This document shows, piece after piece, positions 1 to 7,597 of a stretch of 64,000 bases of DNA. Numbering within the stretch: position 1 is the first letter of the stretch; each line of letters starts with the position of its first letter. This stretch comes from DATARH01 sp963712835 (GTDB lineage Bacteria > Pseudomonadota > Alphaproteobacteria > ATCC43930 > CGMCC-115725), in the NCBI GenBank assembly GCA_963712835.1, contig CAVQJJ010000011.1:1-64000 (forward strand). The letters run 5' to 3'. The translations under genes were made by a program, and so were the position numbers. Below the pieces are notes generated by a model, which worked only from the letters and a program-made list of their open reading frames with translations, ran no database searches and was not told the origin of the DNA.

Positions 1-1
1 A

Positions 2-349
2 TTGGGGATTTCAAAAGAAGAAGAACTCAAACCGAACGAACTCGTTAAGTCGATCGAGCGTTTGTACAAGCAATCTGCCTTCAAGAGCGGTGCGACGACA
101 CACTGTCGGCCAGGAGATCCCCAAGAGTGGTACTACAACACCGTAAATCAAATCCGGACATTGAGCTGGTCGGCGGAAAACGTGACTGGTCAGTACGCAT
201 TGACGCTCGCGCTTTGTCTTATTCGGAAGGGTTGCAATACGCATGAGACTCTTGAAGACGACGCCCCCAGCACCTCGCGCGCGATCGGGTTTTTCTTTGG
301 ACAAAAGATTTTACGTTGGCTAGCCGAAAACTGCAACTGGCTCAGCTAG
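2..349 (+). CDS. Hypothetical protein, 5' end probably outside window
   Basis: An open frame of about 115 codons runs from the window edge to a TAG at 347-349. The first in-frame start is a TTG at position 2, so the true start probably lies upstream and the gene is taken as partial. The visible protein has no recognised motif: a charged N-terminal part, a central Trp/Tyr-rich stretch (PGDPQEWYYN) and a C-terminal part ending in Trp-Leu-Ser. It ends 30 bases before the DUF6527-like gene on the same strand, so the two may be co-transcribed. Function is unknown. If the neighbour belongs to a ubiquitin-like operon, this could be the tail of another component of it, but nothing in the residues proves that. 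Confidence 0.5.
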   Translation: MGISKEEELKPNELVKSIERLYKQSAFKSGATTHCRPGDPQEWYYNTVNQIRTLSWSAENVTGQYALTLALCLIRKGCNTHETLEDDAPSTSRAIGFFFGQKILRWLAENCNWLS

Positions 350-379
350 CAAGAAGCGTCTGTCAAAGGCTGTAGGACG

Positions 380-904
380 ATGATGAGCGAGCGCATTGCT
401 ATTAAGGCAAGAGTTGGCTCCCGCGCGAACGCAAGCGCGCATTTGAAGCGGCCGGGCGATGCGGTCATCGTGGATCGGCAAGGCTTGCGTTGGTTGGTTC
501 TGTCTTGTCCTTGCGGGTGCGGCGCCGAATTGCCGGTAAATCTTGACCGGCGTGCCGGTCCGGCCTGGCGCCTATACGAAACGCCCAAGGGAACGAGCGT
601 CTACCCATCGGTGTGGCGCGATACTGACTGCAAGAGCCATTTCATCATATGGCGCGATATTATTCTGTTGTTCGGAGCGGGACCGAACGAGCTCTGGACC
701 GACGAACTCCAGTCGGACGAGGATGACCTCCTCGAACGTGTGCTTGAAACCCTGTCCGAGCGGGAGCAATCAGCCGAAGAAATATCCGATCAAATCGCCG
801 GGAGTGTGCCCTGGGATGTTTTGTGGTGTTGTCGAAAGCTCTGCGTAATGGGTACGGCGGTCGAAGGACGCGAGTTGACGAAGGGGTTTTTCCGGCGGCG
901 TTGA
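380..904 (+). CDS. DUF6527-like protein with zinc-type cysteines
   Basis: The 174-residue protein has a GDA motif near residues 26-28, a CPCGCG cluster at residues 43-48, a Pro-Ser-Val-Trp segment near 76-79 and a CKSHF motif at 84-88. Cys43, Cys45, Cys47, Cys84 and His87 look like a zinc site. This order of motifs matches my memory of the DUF6527 family, whose members are often encoded beside ThiF/E1-like, E2-like and JAB protease genes of bacterial ubiquitin-like systems. The C-terminal half (100-174) is acidic and helical. The start is ATG at 380, or the adjacent ATG at 383. The gene follows the partial gene by 30 bases and runs convergently with the HTH pseudogene. The family assignment is by motif only, and the functional link is inference. 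Confidence 0.6.
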   Translation: MMSERIAIKARVGSRANASAHLKRPGDAVIVDRQGLRWLVLSCPCGCGAELPVNLDRRAGPAWRLYETPKGTSVYPSVWRDTDCKSHFIIWRDIILLFGAGPNELWTDELQSDEDDLLERVLETLSEREQSAEEISDQIAGSVPWDVLWCCRKLCVMGTAVEGRELTKGFFRRR

Positions 905-1270
905 ACAATTAGGCGGCGGTTCGCCCAGGTGCCGCGGGGGCGGCAGGAATGGTCTGTGAGCGGCCAACATGCGCGGCGAGCAGCAGAACAGAGCTTGCTG
1001 TAGGTACGCCAAGGTACGCTTCTCTCCGGCACGCCATCTAATCTGCTTGGTGCGGCTCGTGAACCGGCGCTCGATCGTCATCCGGGCCGGTCACCGGTCG
1101 TCCTAACAATGGCGCCAGCATTTTTTGCAAGCCGGCGACCAGGTGGTTGGTCTCGCGGGCGCGTTCGGTCAGTCTTTGATCTGATCGTCCTTGGTGCGGA
1201 CTTGACTGCGGAGAAATTCGTTCTCCTCTTCCACGTGCGTAACGTACCGCGACAGCATCTCGTCGTTGGC

Positions 1271-1394
1271 CGCGACCTGTCGCGGCTCGTCGCGACCTGT
1301 CGCTGGTTGTCGCAGCTCTTGCGGGTTCCATGTTCCTCGGGAACGGTTGTCGCGGCAAGCCGCGACAGGTCGCGACCGGCCGTGGCTTGTCGCA
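1271..1394. repeat. 10-bp periodic GTCGC repeat tract
   Basis: GTCGC recurs at 1279, 1289, 1299, 1309, 1349, 1369 and 1389, always in the same 10-bp phase. Units resemble CGCGACCTGT with variants, and one unit (CGCGACAGGT at 1361) is the inverse complement of the main one. Ten is not a multiple of three, so the unit changes reading frame each time and this is a DNA-level repeat, not a peptide repeat chosen at protein level. It lies in the linker of the HTH/coiled-coil pseudogene, where one frameshift also falls. Confidence 0.8.
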
Positions 1395-1586
1395 CCTCCT
1401 CGATATAAGCGATGTGCCGCATCACTGAAGCGGGCGAAATCAGGTATTTCTCGCCATAGGCCGTCTCGATGCGACGCGCGTCGAGGTGACCCTTGGCACA
1501 ATAGCGTTGGATGGAGCGGAGCGTGCGCGGGAGACCGGCACGCTCGTAGAGAGCGGCGGCCTCATCGATCGACAAGGTATAGTCGG

Positions 1587-1626
1587 TGTCGCTGCTTGCC
1601 GCGGCATGTCGCGGCTGGTCGTCGCC
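1587..1626. repeat. Second tract of the 10-bp GTCGC repeat
   Basis: GTCG occurs at 1588, 1608 and 1618, with the related GCCG at 1598, giving four 10-bp units over 40 bases. The tract sits at the N-terminal end of the HTH pseudogene, where it encodes a Pro-Arg-His-Ala-Ala-Ala-type linker. It matches the units of the tracts at 1271 and 3091. Confidence 0.65.
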
Positions 1627-1698
1627 CATTACCGTTGATAATAACGCGGCTCGTCGCACCTCTCGCCGGTTATCCCCACGCAGGGACTTAGAGCAGCA

Positions 1699-1989
1699 CT
1701 ACTCCCGTAGCGGGGTCGGCAACGTCGCGAGCTGACGCTCGGCATAGGCTTTAATTGCTTCCAGGTCGCGGATCAGGAAACTGGCGTCTTGAATGATGTC
1801 GAGTGCCAATTCACGTGCGATGGCATCGACCGCTTGGGGTGGATCTCCACAAGGCGGAACAGGTCGAGCAGGGTTCGCCGTTGGATCAAGGTCATGGCAG
1901 ACAATGACGTGCGCCCGCGTACGGCGGGAGCCAATCGAATGCTCCCGCACCGCGCTGATGTCGGCTTTGGTCGGGCTGCCTTCGCCCAT
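1699..1989 (-). CDS. Small hypothetical protein in the element operon
   Basis: The frame encodes 96 residues and starts at ATG 1989, ten bases after the true end (TGA at 1999-2001) of the replication-relaxation-like gene, so the two form one transcription unit. The C-terminal half is helical and natural-looking (AVDAIARELALDIIQDASFL, then IRDLEAIKAYAERQLATLP). Its middle is Pro-rich and unconvincing, while another frame at about 1895-1840 reads TLIQRRTLLDLFRLVEIHP, which joins well to the C-terminal half. A one-base shift near 1845 is therefore likely. No family is recognised. It is real as a locus, but its reading frame may be damaged like its neighbours. Confidence 0.5.
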   Translation of the reverse strand: MGEGSPTKADISAVREHSIGSRRTRAHVIVCHDLDPTANPARPVPPCGDPPQAVDAIARELALDIIQDASFLIRDLEAIKAYAERQLATLPTPLRE

Positions 1990-1998
1990 ATCGCGCTC

Positions 1999-2939
1999 TC
2001 ACGATGTCAGGAAGTTGAACGGGGGATAACCGACACGCTGCCAATCCTCGGTCAGCATGTGTCCCGATGGCGGGAGCGGTTTCTCGGGGGAAGCGAACAC
2101 CGGGAACGTCTTGAATCAGAAGAACCTGGCAGCTGCTCCTCGCGTCATGCGGTCCAGAAGTCTCATCATCGACGAACGCGCCGAATTGTCGTGATGAACG
2201 GGACATAGAAATTCGGGGAATCCAAAATGCGAACGGTGAATACCCTGCTCTTCGATCGCGAGGTAAACGTGAACTTCTTGAAAATGGATGAGCGCACGAA
2301 GTCGGACATATCGAGCGGTTCGGTGCCGCAATCGGCCTCGATGCCCAGACAGAAGAAATAGGCATTACCGCGATTGTCGCGCCGAGCGATGCCGAACGGC
2401 GGGCCGTCCGCGGCGATCGAGACGGCCGCGCCGTCAAAGGGGACCGGGATGCTGTAGGGCTTGGGGGAGTGTCTTGTCTGCGCGGGCAGGCTTTCGCTTC
2501 CAAGGATGTCGCTCCACGTGATCAGCCGCAGGCCGTGGTCGCGCGCGCCCAATTCGAACGACGCCAATATCTGGCACACCATCAGTTCGTGCGCGAAGCT
2601 CGCCGGGGGACGCGTGCGCTGGGGAAGCGCGCCGCCGTGCTGCTGCAAGAGCTGAGCGCCGCGCTGATCAAGTTCGTAGATCAGCCGCCGACGGTTGGCG
2701 TCGGCATTGGCGCGCTGTTGCGGCGGACGATTGAGGAACAGATTGGGCTCTCTCGGGAGAACGTTGAGCCGGTGGATCAGATGTTTGAAATTTCCGCCGA
2801 CGAACGCATGGATGTAATCCGCGGGCAAGTAACGGTAGCGCGCGAGCGCAGAAAAATCGCGATGTCGTGCGCGGACAAACACGCCGTCTTGCGAGGTGCG
2901 CGCGTGGCGACGCGCGTCCACCGTGAATTTCGCTGACAA
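1999..2939 (-). pseudogene. Broken replication-relaxation-like protein
   Basis: The N-terminal part reads as a winged-helix region (SALARYRYLPADYIHAFVGG, then RRRLIYELDQRGAQLLQQ) and a middle part IEADCGTEPLDMSDF. That order resembles the replication-relaxation (Replic_Relax) family found beside conjugation-type ATPases. From about 2265 the natural sequence jumps frames: VYLAIEEQGIHRSHFGFP, then PNFYVPFITT, then NSARSSMMRLLDRMTR. An in-frame TGA follows at 2116-2118, and the natural C-terminus (LTEDWQRVGYPPFNFLTS, stop at 1999) resumes after it. At least three frameshifts plus one nonsense codon indicate real decay. The start is taken at 2939. The partner ATPase gene lies immediately upstream. 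Confidence 0.65.
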
Positions 2940-3050
2940 TCCCTTACATGGAGCAAGGAATAGGGAGGCGGTCGTCCTTGTTCAACGTTCGGTATGCGGC
3001 ACGTTGGCTCATGCGGCGGCAAAGCGCGCGCGGCGCTGAAAAAATTTGAC

Positions 3051-5310
3051 CTACCGCCACTCTTCGGTAGCGCCTTCAGTCTGGCTGCCGGTGTCGGCAG
3101 TAGTCGCGGCCGGTCGCGGCGTGTCGGGGGCAGCCGCGCCCGGCTGCGATGGACGATCGGTTAAGTGCCCGGCGCCGGAGGGTCGGCGTTCGGGGGATTC
3201 GGCCACGGCCACCTCCGGCTTCCCGGTCGCCGGAAACTCGGGCGCGATTGCGTTCAACTAATGTCGCGTGTTCGGCCTCGGTCATTTTCGGTAGATTTTC
3301 GAGTTGGAAAAACGGAACCGTGAGCGATACCGCCTGATCGGTGAAATTGCGGACATAACAGGCGAACTGGCTCCACTGAGGCGGTTCGCGGCTGTCCTTC
3401 TTTTGGGCGCCGATAAATTCGTGCGCCGTCTCCATCTCGCGAGCGAGCCACGTACGGTCGCTGTATCCCACGCCTCCCGCATATTTAACGGTCGTGCTCG
3501 ATGCGATCGCAGAGCGCAGCTTCTGACTTGCTTGTTCCAAATGCTGGAACGCGATCACCACGCCGAGTTTGAATTGGCGAACGCGCGTCAGCAATTTCTC
3601 GAACGTGTCGTCGAAGTACGGGGCTGCTTCATCGACGATAAGGAAGGCCGGCGATCGCTCGCTCTCCGGGATACTGGCGCGCTCGAAGGCCGCCGCCATT
3701 GTGCGAGCGACCATGTATCGGCCGAACGTAGCCGACGCTTCTTTCAAAAGATTTTCGCTGGTATTTACGAGAATAATCGACCCCTTGTTCAGCTCGGCGA
3801 ACATGTCGACCATGTTGATCGTCGAAAACATACGCTGAAATGCCGGGACCTTGATGACGCCGTAAACGCGTTGGGCGATTTGATCCCGACGCGCTTCTGA
3901 TGTTCCGCGGGAATAGTATTGCGTTTTGAAAAATGTCTGCGCCGTGGTGTCGAGGCGCTCGATCGCTTGCTTGAATTTCGGCGCGGCGCCTTCGTAGCCA
4001 GTTTTAGGGTTATCCTCTAAAAGCTCGATGGATGTTGATGCTTGCTCCTGGCATCGAAAGAAGCAGTCGGACCATAAAGGCAAACGGTGTTGCCTGCTGC
4101 GCAGTAAGGGGATTGTCCGTTGATGAAAAGACATAGTTGAAGAGCCCGACGATTTCGCTTTCGATACTTTCACGTAATGTTGCGTCGTATGCTTGAAATC
4201 GAGGGTTTGAGATATCGAACATATTGAGCGCGGGCACCGGATCCAGTTCGGGATCGATGATGACAAGCCGATCTTTGAGTTGCTGGTTGAAGATGGCGAG
4301 GCGCTGAATGCGCCGCACCATGGCGCCGGTAAATCTACGACGACAATAGCAGGCGGATTTCGATTCTGGAGATCGGCAGCGATCATGCTCTGAAGGAGCT
4401 GCGTTTTGCCCCACCCTGAACGGGGACGATGGCCGTATGTTCAAGCCTCCGCAGGTAGGGATAGTGAAAGGAATGTCGGCGTCGAAAATCGGGTTAAGTT
4501 TTGTGTCTTTGAGATAGGTCTCGACAATTTCACGCGAAGAAAGTTTGTCGACGGGCCGTTTCGATCCTCTTTGTTCTTGGCGTACTGCTTCCTCAGGGAT
4601 GAAAAAAGACTGAGCTCGATAACTTCAGGATCAGATAGCGGTGCGACCATTTTTTCGATGAGCGGCCCGACATCGTGCAGAGCATCAATGAGCTTTACGG
4701 AATTGACCTTTTCGTCCGGTTCACGCTCATCGTCGAGCGGTTTCTTGGCAAAGGACGGCAGTACATTCGTGAATATCAAAGCGCTATCGACCATCTTGCG
4801 CGATAGGGCCTCTAAGAATACGGGAGCGTCTTGAATTTTTCTGACGTATTCGACCAGTGTGTCTCGATACCGGCCTAATTCGATTTGCCCGGCAATAAGC
4901 CTATTGCGAGGAGGCGCACGCACTTCCTGATTATAGAGATCGATAAATGCGCGCATCAATGGAAGGGTAATTTCATATATCGGCGTCAAACCGTCTTTTT
5001 CGCGGCAACGCTCGTCGTAGCGCTCCTTCATTCCGTAGAAAAACATCTCCCAGTCGGGGAGCGGGGAGGCGCTTTGAATGTCGGCTATATACCGCTCCAG
5101 TACCTCGGTATCGGGGTTATTACCGATGATGTTTCGCTGATGCTCGGCGAGCGCTAAAGCCTCGTGTCGTGCGGCGAGTTCCGCTTCACGCCTCTCTTCA
5201 GCCTTCTCAAAAAGACGCTGTATCGCCTGGAATATCAGGCCGATACACCCCATGAATGAGACGAAGAGGAGGATCGGCAAATATACGAGAGCTTTGATTA
5301 ACTCCCACAT
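3051..5310 (-). pseudogene. Broken membrane-anchored VirD4/TraG-type ATPase
   Basis: Reading across frames gives one protein of roughly 750 residues. An N-terminal membrane segment (near residues 5-30) and a charged helix come first, from ATG 5310. A helical domain follows, then REIVETYLKDTKLNPIFD, a P-loop GWGKTQLLQS near 4410, VVVDL and TGAMVRR, then ELDPVPALNMFDISNP, a Walker B-like FLIVDEAAPYF near 3640, FQHLEQASQKLR, and a Pro-rich tail ending ATEEWR at 3051. Frames change near 4555, 4440, 4420, 4330, 4045 and 3257, mostly by single bases. The family resembles TraG/VirD4-like coupling ATPases that push DNA or protein into a secretion channel. The gene begins two bases after the stop of the 5313-5816 gene. 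The identification is by motif, and the inactivation is read directly. Confidence 0.7.
3091..3130. repeat. Third tract of the 10-bp GTCG repeat
   Basis: GTCG occurs at 3093, 3103, 3113 and 3123, four perfectly phased 10-bp units (for example TAGTCGCGGC followed by CGGTCGCGGC). The tract lies in the Pro/Ala/Thr-rich tail of the broken ATPase gene, where it encodes TPRPAATTADT. Confidence 0.75.
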
Positions 5311-5312
5311 CG

Positions 5313-5816
5313 CTAGAACTCTAGTGTTTCCGATTTCGGCACATCGGCGTGTTTTTTTAGCAGCGCACTAAAAGACGGAAGGATTTTGGTTTTCATGCGG
5401 TCGGCGTATTCTGCTGCGTCGCGGGCATTGTTGCATTGGCGCTTGAACGGCTGCTTGAGCAAATCAGCAATCGATGTCTGGTCGCGCTCTGCGGCGTATG
5501 TTGCAACTGCCTCGTCTTCATTTTGTTGAGCTTGTTCTCGGATAAAATCGCTCGCTTTGGTAAGATCCATTGCGTAATATCCTCGATACTGCTCTATATC
5601 TTCTCGTGAATGAGCGGGACGATCGTCCAGCACTTCTTGGGAAAAGTTGTAGTTTCGTATAATGGCGCGTTCTTCTTCTGTAAGTTCCACCGTCGTTGTA
5701 ACGGTGTGATAGTGTAAATTCTGCGTTATGGTTTCGTATTTTTTAAACCAGCCCCCCGTAGGTAGTCGCTGAGTCTGCGTAACGTCTTCTTCGCCAATAT
5801 CAACGGTGGCGCGCAT
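5313..5816 (-). CDS. Hypothetical soluble protein, first gene of transfer operon
   Basis: This intact 167-residue protein precedes the ATPase gene, with which it is almost contiguous. The start is ATG 5816 because a strong GGGAGGG ribosome-binding site lies seven bases ahead. An upstream in-frame start at 5834 lacks one. The protein has an N-terminal polar segment (ATVDIGEEDVTQTQRLP), a Thr/Val-rich strand region (HYHTVTTTVELTEEER) and a C-terminal helical, acidic part with many Gln and Asp. No signal peptide or membrane segment is present and no family is recognised. Being first behind the promoter at 5878, it may be an accessory or regulatory subunit of the ATPase. That is inference from position only. 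Confidence 0.7.
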   Translation of the reverse strand: MRATVDIGEEDVTQTQRLPTGGWFKKYETITQNLHYHTVTTTVELTEEERAIIRNYNFSQEVLDDRPAHSREDIEQYRGYYAMDLTKASDFIREQAQQNEDEAVATYAAERDQTSIADLLKQPFKRQCNNARDAAEYADRMKTKILPSFSALLKKHADVPKSETLEF

Positions 5817-5848
5817 TGTTGACCCTCCCTGCACATATTTTGAGGAGT

Positions 5849-5878
5849 ATTTCGCCTTAGCACGCGTGAGAGTGTCAA
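5849..5878 (-). promoter_or_regulatory. Candidate sigma-70 promoter of the transfer operon
   Basis: A perfect TTGACA -35 hexamer lies on the minus strand at 5878-5873. The -10 is weak: GCGAAA at the 17-base spacing, or GAAATA two bases further on. It stands directly behind the terminator of the HTH gene and about 57 bases ahead of the ATG at 5816. Confidence 0.5.
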
Positions 5879-5880
5879 GA

Positions 5881-5912
5881 AAAAAGCCGCCGGGGTGTGC
5901 ACCCCCGGCGGC
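5881..5912 (-). terminator. Rho-independent terminator behind the HTH gene
   Basis: On the minus strand a ten-base stem GCCGCCGGGG pairs with CCCCGGCGGC around a short loop and is followed by a run of T. It ends the excisionase-like transcript (stop at 5928) and insulates it from the promoter that starts within the next few bases. Confidence 0.85.
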
Positions 5913-5927
5913 TCGTGCCCCTCTCGG

Positions 5928-6140
5928 TTAGAGAGCGGCGGCCGGACTTATGCCTCGGCGTTCGCGATTGGCCAAGTCCCAGGCATCAACCTCCGCAACA
6001 GAGAAGCCGCAGCGGCCCCGAGCGGCGCATGTGAAATGCACCCGCCTCGGAAACCAGAGCTTTTCCTCCCAACGGCGGATCGTCTCGCGTGAGACATTGA
6101 ACTTCCGACAAACATCCGCGACGGTGTAGTACCCATCCAT
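5928..6140 (-). CDS. Excisionase / AlpA-like HTH protein
   Basis: The 70-residue protein opens with a MerR/AlpA-type winged helix: YYTVADVCRKFNVSRETIRRW is the helix-turn-helix and EEKLWFPRRVHF the wing, followed by GFSVAEVDAWDLANRERR. Such proteins act as recombination directionality factors or as activators of integrase in P4-like elements. It lies 141 bases downstream of the integrase gene on the same strand and is closed by a strong terminator, so integrase and this gene may form one unit. The start ATG 6140 is preceded by GAGAGGAGGGGTCC, an excellent ribosome-binding site. No damage is seen. Excisionase as opposed to plain regulator cannot be told from sequence alone. Confidence 0.85.
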   Translation of the reverse strand: MDGYYTVADVCRKFNVSRETIRRWEEKLWFPRRVHFTCAARGRCGFSVAEVDAWDLANRERRGISPAAAL

Positions 6141-6281
6141 TCCGGACCCCTCCTCTGAGAGAGGCTGGCTCCAGAACCAGCAAAAGCCGGCGGCGTGATG
6201 TTACGGCGTGAGCAACGGCGATGCAATTCCTCGTCTTGCCTCACGGTGCCTCATGCGGCGAGGTATTTGCCGTCTCGCCGT

Positions 6282-7391
6282 TCACGCTCTCTCGCGATGT
6301 GATCTTGGAAGGTCTGTGCCATTCGTACCCTCCGTGTTGGATAGGAGAGTTTGCAGGTGCCTTTGCCAGCAAAGCAACGCTTCTCGCATCTCCGGTAGGT
6401 ACGAAGCGCGGTTATACCTTGCGGCGACGCCGGGCATCGCGTGCGCTAACAAGCGTTCAATCACATGCGGGGCAATCCCGAGTTCCGCCATTCGCGTCGC
6501 TGCGGTTCTACGGAGGTCGTGGATAGTCCAGCCGGTTGTCTCCGACCGTTTGAACAACTCCCGTTTGTGCCGGCTTTCCTTGAAGCCGTGAAAAACTCGG
6601 TCCGCAATAAGCTCGCGCATGGTCGGCGTAAGCGGGATGGAGTGCGACCGCTTGCCCTTCATCACAGCCGCGGGGAACTGAACGATCTCTCCGTCGATGA
6701 ACTCCGGGCGGTATTGGAGCCACTGGCCTTTGCGCTGGGCACTGAGAATGAGAAGACGGATGTAAGCGCCGAAAACGTCCTCCGGTGCGGCGTTCCACAC
6801 GCGCACAAGCTCAGCATCGGTGAGGACGCGCTCGCGAGCTTGCGACGGGGGTGGCGACTTCAGCCGCGAGATAGGATTGCGGTCGATGTACTCGCGCCGA
6901 TAACACCAGTTCAAGAACGCTCGCAGCCATATGAACGAGTTCATCCGCTCGGCAGGAGCCTTAATGGCGTCGAGCGCGTTGGCAAGGTCGGCCGTCTTAA
7001 TGTCATCGAGCTTGCGTTTATGCAGCGCCGCGAAGCGCTTTGTCAGGAGACGCACGCAGTGCAGCTGCGAGCCCGGTCGCATGGTCGGGACGTGCACGGC
7101 CTTAAATTGCTCGAACGCTGTCCCGAACGTGGTGGGGTGACGCTCCTCATCTTTTTTCAGCCGCGCTTCGGCGAGCAGGTCACGGGCCTTCTCTCGGGCT
7201 TGCGCGAGCGACAGGTCGGGATAGCAGCCCACCTTTACGCGCCAGCGGTCGGTCGCCGTGCGGATGGTCAGCATGAAGGTCTTGCGGTGTTTGCCGACAC
7301 GGACGAATAGCCCAGTCACGGCATCGTCGTTATAGTCGCGCGGACGCTCCTCGAATGAGAGCGCGCGGATTTTGAGGTCGGTGAGGTGCAC
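6282..7391 (-). CDS. int: Tyrosine-type integrase (DUF4102-like N-terminus)
   Basis: The 369-residue protein has the layout of P4-family integrases. An N-terminal arm-binding domain (1-85, with DDAVTGLFVRVGKHRKTF and RVKVGCYPDLSLAQAREKA) comes first, then a SAM-like core-binding domain (about 90-190), then the catalytic domain. The catalytic signature is visible: Arg near 219 in SAQRKGQW, Lys in AVMKGKRSHSIPL, HDLRR near 288, His in RLLAHAMPG and the nucleophile Tyr near 325 in AARYNRASY. It catalyses site-specific insertion and excision of the element. The frame is intact. Paired direct repeats lie just upstream of its start (7419-7454) and may be arm sites. Orientation suggests the attachment site lies between here and 7598. 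Confidence 0.95.
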   Translation of the reverse strand: MHLTDLKIRALSFEERPRDYNDDAVTGLFVRVGKHRKTFMLTIRTATDRWRVKVGCYPDLSLAQAREKARDLLAEARLKKDEERHPTTFGTAFEQFKAVHVPTMRPGSQLHCVRLLTKRFAALHKRKLDDIKTADLANALDAIKAPAERMNSFIWLRAFLNWCYRREYIDRNPISRLKSPPPSQARERVLTDAELVRVWNAAPEDVFGAYIRLLILSAQRKGQWLQYRPEFIDGEIVQFPAAVMKGKRSHSIPLTPTMRELIADRVFHGFKESRHKRELFKRSETTGWTIHDLRRTAATRMAELGIAPHVIERLLAHAMPGVAARYNRASYLPEMREALLCWQRHLQTLLSNTEGTNGTDLPRSHRERA

Positions 7392-7418
7392 GGTTCGTTC
7401 CTCTGGGCCGTAAAATTA

Positions 7419-7454
7419 GTGGCGTTTTAGTGGCGTGGTGGCGTTTTAGTGGCG
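7419..7454. repeat. Two 17-bp direct repeats upstream of integrase
   Basis: GTGGCGTTTTAGTGGCG occurs at 7419-7435 and again at 7438-7454, a 19-bp period, each copy itself carrying two GTGGCG motifs. Location 28 bases upstream of the integrase start suggests integrase arm-type or excisionase binding sites, or an integrase operator. The rest of the 7392-7597 gap shows no recognised tRNA or att core. Confidence 0.75.
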
Positions 7455-7597
7455 CGGATGTTCTGGGTTTGGATACGGCACGGTGCGCATCGATGGGCAA
7501 GTGTATCAAGCTATCGGAAACAAAAACAGACATTTAATCAATAGCTTAGTGAGGCACAACGAGCCACGCTAAGGCACGATGGGGAGGGTACCTGATT

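Larger units (their letters stand above)
1038..1659 (-). pseudogene. Frameshifted HTH / coiled-coil DNA-binding protein
   Basis: The N-terminal frame (1659 to about 1380) encodes a helix-turn-helix region of the kind seen in plasmid and element regulators (LSIDEAAALYERAGLP, then RTLRSIQRYCAKGHLDARR). A coiled-coil-like tail follows in a second frame (EMLSRYVTHVEEENEFLRSQ, stop at 1169) and finishes in a third (LTERARETNHLVAGLQKMLA, stop at 1038). The second shift looks like loss of one C near 1171. The first lies inside a 10-bp repeat tract at 1271-1394. Start is either GTG at 1659 or ATG at 1629, and no strong ribosome-binding site decides it. It may once have regulated the element or assisted its partitioning. 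It is scored as a pseudogene unless read errors explain the shifts. Confidence 0.7.
1..7597. mobile_element. One end of a decayed integrative element
   Basis: This stretch carries an intact tyrosine integrase, an excisionase-like HTH gene, a broken TraG/VirD4-type ATPase gene and a broken replication-relaxation-like gene, all on the minus strand. Base composition is visibly lower in GC than the catabolic genes that begin at 7598. The right boundary is placed between the integrase and 7598 by inference, because no attachment core or tRNA was recognised there. The left end lies outside the window. The transfer genes hold many indels while integrase, HTH gene and the 5313-5816 gene stay open, so the element looks unable to transfer itself but may still excise. 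Confidence 0.7.

Noticed and set aside
1271..1394. CRISPR-like interpretation of the repeat tract
   Set aside because: Units are 10 bp, contiguous and degenerate, without spacers or cas genes.
1038..5310. Programmed ribosomal frameshifting in the element genes
   Set aside because: There are many shifts of both directions plus a nonsense codon and no slippery heptamers at the switch points.
6465..7310. Long open frame opposite the integrase gene
   Set aside because: It is the antisense shadow of a conserved tyrosine recombinase, with Arg/Pro/Ala-rich composition and no motif.
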